Source: Candidatus Danuiimicrobium aquiferis
GTDB taxonomy: Bacteria; Omnitrophota; Omnitrophia; Omnitrophales; Danuiimicrobiaceae
Direction of reading: 5' to 3'
Assembly (NCBI GenBank): GCA_001804285.1
Contig: MHFR01000031.1
Coordinates: forward strand, 1 to 33,004
DNA: 33,004 nucleotides
The notes under the pieces were generated by a model. The model worked only from the letters and a program-made list of their open reading frames with translations, had not been told where the DNA came from and did no database searches. This document shows, piece after piece, positions 29,742 to 33,004 of this stretch (its first letter is position 1; each line of letters starts with the position of its first letter). The translations under genes were made by a program, and so were the position numbers.

Positions 29742-30980
29742 ATGACGAAAAAAGAAAAAAATATTTATTTGTCATATATCGGAACGACAAAAACGGCTTT
29801 TTTAAAAGCCCGCTATTCTTTGGATGGCCAGCCGGAAGTATTGTCACTGAGCGCGCGGCTTTCTGATGGATTTGAGCGGGGCGTGGTAAAAGATCTTTAT
29901 CAGGCGAGTGAAACGGTTACGCAAGAAATTAATGATATTGTCGGAGCCGAACACGAGTCTATTCTCCCGTGCAAGCTGGTTGTTTCCAATGCCTATGTCA
30001 GAAATTATACGTTCCACAGTTCGATTTATTTCCAGGATCGGCCGCACGCGCTTACCTTAAAGGATGTTCGCGATGCAATTGCGCAAACGCGAAGCGTTGC
30101 TACCATTCCGCTCGATCAGGTTATTATTCAAGCGGTTCCACAAGCATTTTTAGTGAATGATTTGGACGGCATTCAGAATCCGATCGGTTTGGAAGCAAGC
30201 CGTCTCGGGGTGACTTTAAGACTCCTGACGCTTGATGGATATGTGTATAGTAATTTGCTCCGGGTTTTTGAAATGTGCGATGTGGAGGTGACTGATATTA
30301 TCCCCGGCGTTTTGGCATCTTCACACGCCGTTCTGACATCCGAAGAAAAGCAGAACGGTGTTATTTTGGTGGATATCGGTGGAAATGTAACACAGTTTGC
30401 ATGCTATCAAAGTAATGTTCTTGTGCAGACATGTTCCATTCCGATCGGTGCCGATCATATGACAGAGGTTCTTGCGAAAGAATTGAATATTTCGAAACTT
30501 GACGCGCAAAAGGTGAAAGAAGCTTATGGGTCTGCGGTATCGCGCCGGGAATTCCGGGAGGAATTGATTCCGATTCGGGACACGAAAGGGGAGAAAGAGT
30601 TTACCATTAAGAGGACAGAATTTGAAGCTCATCTTGATACAGGCATGAAACATTTCTTTTCTGAAATGAACGGCCAAATTAAGACGCTTCAAAAACAATT
30701 TGCACCGCTCAATCAAGTTGTATTTACCGGCGGAGGTTCCAAGTTAGAAGGGCTGTTGGATGTGGTTAAGGAAGCTGTTTCGCCGATTGCAAGAATTGGG
30801 ATTGCCAAGGGAATCATCGGACCCGAAGCATTGATTACAAATCCTGCTTTTTCGAGTGCCTTGGGCGGAATTTCCTATTCCAGCCGGGTGAGCGACTATG
30901 GCAGACTCGTTGCGAGTCCATCTAATTGGTTTTCTCGTGCTGTCGAAACGACTCGTAATTGGGTATTTGAATATTTTTGA
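29742..30980 (+). CDS. ftsA: Cell division protein FtsA (actin-like), divergent
   Basis: A 412-residue actin-fold protein that normally tethers FtsZ to the membrane. The 1C/SHS2-type region ends GLEASRLGVTLRLL, phosphate-2 VILVDIGGNVTQFACY is clear, and the adenosine motif VVFTGGGSKLEGL is clear. The last ~18 residues (NWFSRAVETTRNWVFEYF) form a typical amphipathic membrane-targeting helix. The phosphate-1 site, usually (D/E)IGTxK near the N-terminus, reads YIGTTK, so the acidic residue is missing. It starts ten bases after ftsQ. No ftsZ follows; the next gene is convergent, 16 bases away. Confidence 0.92.
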   Translation: MTKKEKNIYLSYIGTTKTAFLKARYSLDGQPEVLSLSARLSDGFERGVVKDLYQASETVTQEINDIVGAEHESILPCKLVVSNAYVRNYTFHSSIYFQDRPHALTLKDVRDAIAQTRSVATIPLDQVIIQAVPQAFLVNDLDGIQNPIGLEASRLGVTLRLLTLDGYVYSNLLRVFEMCDVEVTDIIPGVLASSHAVLTSEEKQNGVILVDIGGNVTQFACYQSNVLVQTCSIPIGADHMTEVLAKELNISKLDAQKVKEAYGSAVSRREFREELIPIRDTKGEKEFTIKRTEFEAHLDTGMKHFFSEMNGQIKTLQKQFAPLNQVVFTGGGSKLEGLLDVVKEAVSPIARIGIAKGIIGPEALITNPAFSSALGGISYSSRVSDYGRLVASPSNWFSRAVETTRNWVFEYF

Positions 30981-30996
30981 TTTGGAATACGCTTGA

Positions 30997-33003
30997 TTAA
31001 GATTCGTTTTTGAGAAAGTTCTGCAGTAATTCAGCGAAGTAGCGCAGGACTTCCTTTATTAGGATTCCAAAATTTTGTTTTTCGTTTTGTTTATTTCTAT
31101 CCGCGTTACGAAGGTTATCTTCGGATTGAATCTTTTCTTTTGGTTTACTATCGGTTGCTATTTCCCCGCTATGACTTATTTCCAGAGACGGTGTTGTATC
31201 AATTTTTACTTTGGGCTGAATCAAATCTGCGATGAAGTTTATGGGTGTCGCACTATTCCGGTATGCGCTTCTTGATATAAAGATGAAGGCGGTTCCTTGA
31301 TTATTGCCAATTTGTGCGAAATCTAATGGATTTCGCTGGTTTTGTTGAAATGCGCTTGTGGAAGCAAAATCAGGGACGAAGCCTTTACGGTCTAAAGGAT
31401 TTGCAGCCGAATGGCTTCGCAGTGACGCTTCGATTTTTGACGGAGAGTTCTGGCTCGGGCCCTTTGGTATGATATCTGAGTCGTCTTGACTTGTTGCCGG
31501 TGTTGTCGGTGACGTTGGGAAAAGAGGTATTACATAGGGCTGATTGTTTGGGGTTGTGGTTTCTGTGTTTGGAGCTTCATAAGTAATATAAGCTGGTCCC
31601 GTGTTCCCTTCATTGCCGGCCAAGTCTTTCGCGATGGCTTGTAAAATATTTTGCCCCGCGGTCAATTGGATTCCCGTTTCACTGAAGGAACTAAACGTGC
31701 CCGCGGCTTGGGTGACGGTTCTGACGACTGTCGAATTTAAGAATATCCGCACTTCTTTGACTGGTTCGGATGTCGTGCCGCTGACGGTCATTGTTGAAGT
31801 ATTTGCCACCGCATTATTGGCAGGAGAGGTGATTTCGACGACGGGAGCTGTTTTATCGATCGTAAAATGAATCGTTGTCAAAGCTGGATTATCGGCCAAG
31901 TCTGTTGCGGAAACAGTGAGCTCGTGATTCCCTTCGGCGGAAACGGTTGAGCCCGGCGTGAAATTCTCACCGTCGAGTTTGATGATATCTTTTGACGGAT
32001 CAGGATCTGTGTCGGAAATATCAACGCCGATGGTTAGATTTTGATTCGTGACCTGTCCGTCGGTTACGCCGGTGATCGCGATGATCGGGGCGTTTGGATC
32101 GATTGTGAAATGAATCGTTACCGTGTTAGAGTTGCCGGCAAGATCGTCGGCAGAAATGAACAGTTCGTGGTCCCCGGCCGTTGTAATGGGCGTATTGGGT
32201 GAATAAGGTTCGTAATCAAGATTGATTTCGGATTCATTTAGATTTATATCTTCGATGGTAATGATTGGAGTGACCGATTGAGCGATTTGGCCTTCCGTGA
32301 CGCCGTTGACGGTGATAGATGGTTTCGTGGAATCAAGTGTGAAGACGGATGTGTCGGTTACAGTATAACCGGTTTCGTTCTTTACCGTAGCAACGAGCGT
32401 GTATTCACGATCTTGTAAAAGGGTTAATGTTTGACCTTTGCGTGTTGGAATATCGATTTCATTTAAAGTAATATTAGCAATCTCTCCGTTTGTGATGGTG
32501 TAGTCAAGAATCGGATTCACATTATTAATAAGCGTTCCATTGCTTGGCGAATTAATGATGGCAGTTGGTTTTAGGAGAACCGTTAAACTCGCGTCGTTGC
32601 TTGGTGTTTCGCCGGCTTCGTTACGGATAAGGCATTTGAATTTAGCGCCATGATCGGCCATGGAGGTGACGGGCGTGTTGTAAGTTGAAGAGGTCGCGCC
32701 GTTGATTATGGTTTCGTTTTTCAACCATTGATAGGACAAGGTTCCGGATCCCGTAGCCGTGACGGAGAAGGAGGCAGAAGCGCCTTCGGTAACAGTGAGG
32801 TTCTCCGGTTGATGGTCGATAACCGGCGGATCATTGACGGATAGAGAAGCTGTATTGCTGGTAGCGGATCCGGCGATATTGGAGACCTCGCATTTATAAT
32901 TTGCCTGATCTGCTTCTGTGACTGCAGAGATGGAAAGGGTGGCGGTGTTTGCCCCTGAAATATTGGCATCGTCCGCGAGTTCGGTTGTTCCTTTGAACCA
33001 TTG
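30997..33003 (-). CDS. Ig-repeat secreted/surface protein, C-terminal part (N-terminus beyond right edge)
   Basis: The frame is open through 33003, so at least 668 residues are visible and the start lies outside; the TTG near 32739 is internal (T-L-S-Y-Q-W). It begins inside one Ig-like domain (YKCEVSN) and continues with a second (LSYQWLKNET...FKCLIRNEAGE). Several bacterial Ig-like units follow (32570-31600), with repeated AGDHELFISADDLAGN / EGNHELTVSATDLADN and DxxAPxxxIT blocks. The last ~180 residues are a Pro/Ser/Asn-rich, poorly conserved linker. The end is an amphipathic helix (LIKEVLRYFAELLQNFLKNES). No LPXTG or PEP-CTERM tail is present. The likely role is surface adhesion (inference). 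It lacks the FKLIDA/TPYS repeats of the left-hand giants. It is convergent with ftsA. Confidence 0.8.
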   Translation of the reverse strand, partial: QWFKGTTELADDANISGANTATLSISAVTEADQANYKCEVSNIAGSATSNTASLSVNDPPVIDHQPENLTVTEGASASFSVTATGSGTLSYQWLKNETIINGATSSTYNTPVTSMADHGAKFKCLIRNEAGETPSNDASLTVLLKPTAIINSPSNGTLINNVNPILDYTITNGEIANITLNEIDIPTRKGQTLTLLQDREYTLVATVKNETGYTVTDTSVFTLDSTKPSITVNGVTEGQIAQSVTPIITIEDINLNESEINLDYEPYSPNTPITTAGDHELFISADDLAGNSNTVTIHFTIDPNAPIIAITGVTDGQVTNQNLTIGVDISDTDPDPSKDIIKLDGENFTPGSTVSAEGNHELTVSATDLADNPALTTIHFTIDKTAPVVEITSPANNAVANTSTMTVSGTTSEPVKEVRIFLNSTVVRTVTQAAGTFSSFSETGIQLTAGQNILQAIAKDLAGNEGNTGPAYITYEAPNTETTTPNNQPYVIPLFPTSPTTPATSQDDSDIIPKGPSQNSPSKIEASLRSHSAANPLDRKGFVPDFASTSAFQQNQRNPLDFAQIGNNQGTAFIFISRSAYRNSATPINFIADLIQPKVKIDTTPSLEISHSGEIATDSKPKEKIQSEDNLRNADRNKQNEKQNFGILIKEVLRYFAELLQNFLKNES

Positions 33004-33004
33004 G

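Noticed and set aside
31023-31062. Hairpin AAGTTCTGC ... GCGCAGGACTT near the ftsA/Ig-protein junction
   Set aside because: It lies within the Ig-protein coding end, pairs imperfectly and lacks a T-run, so I do not call it a terminator.

Overview
The window reads as a chromosomal segment of an uncultured Gram-negative-type bacterium. The cell-wall genes are of the meso-diaminopimelate type (MurE carries a DNPR motif). They sit beside very large, modular, secreted immunoglobulin/PKD/LamG proteins and an ECF sigma / FecR-like anti-sigma pair, a mix typical of PVC-superphylum candidate phyla. Omnitrophota is my best guess, at low confidence and from style only. I see no rRNA, tRNA, CRISPR array or transposase gene.

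Left part (1-12.7 kb), cell-surface island. It starts with the 3' end of a secreted protein whose last ~190 residues are nearly duplicated at the end of the giant gene 12 kb downstream. Next come a minus-strand sigma factor and FecR/anti-sigma pair (2838-776). Divergent from these is a 911-residue exported beta-helix/LamG protein (3064-5799). A possible small gene and a terminator-like hairpin precede the ~2,085-residue giant (6404-12661), which is built from a beta-helix, Cys-rich, PKD-like, Ig-like, LamG, cadherin-like and two C-terminal repeat domains. A perfect-stem bidirectional terminator separates it from a convergent endonuclease/exonuclease/phosphatase-family gene.

Middle part (13.9-18.6 kb), regulatory/accessory genes on the plus strand. 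These are a STAND/archaeal-type AAA ATPase closely followed by a HIT-family Ap4A phosphorylase-like gene, then a palindromic repeat. After the repeat comes a GAF plus degenerate HD-GYP protein, with a near-leaderless promoter and a dyad between its -35 and -10 boxes. Two unrecognised small membrane proteins run directly into the cell-wall cluster.

Right part (18.7-31 kb), a dcw (division and cell wall) cluster: murE-murF-mraY-murD-ftsW-murG-murC-ddl-ftsQ-ftsA, all on the plus strand. Together these genes make lipid II (MurC/D/E/F stem peptide ligases, Ddl dipeptide, MraY and MurG lipid steps), polymerise glycan at the septum (FtsW) and anchor the divisome (FtsQ, FtsA). The canonical neighbours mraZ, rsmH, ftsL, ftsI, murB and ftsZ are absent from this locus. 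Dispersed palindromic repeats occupy the murB slot and have extended the end of murD.

The window closes with the C-terminal two-thirds or so of another Ig-repeat protein on the minus strand, convergent with ftsA and running off the right edge.
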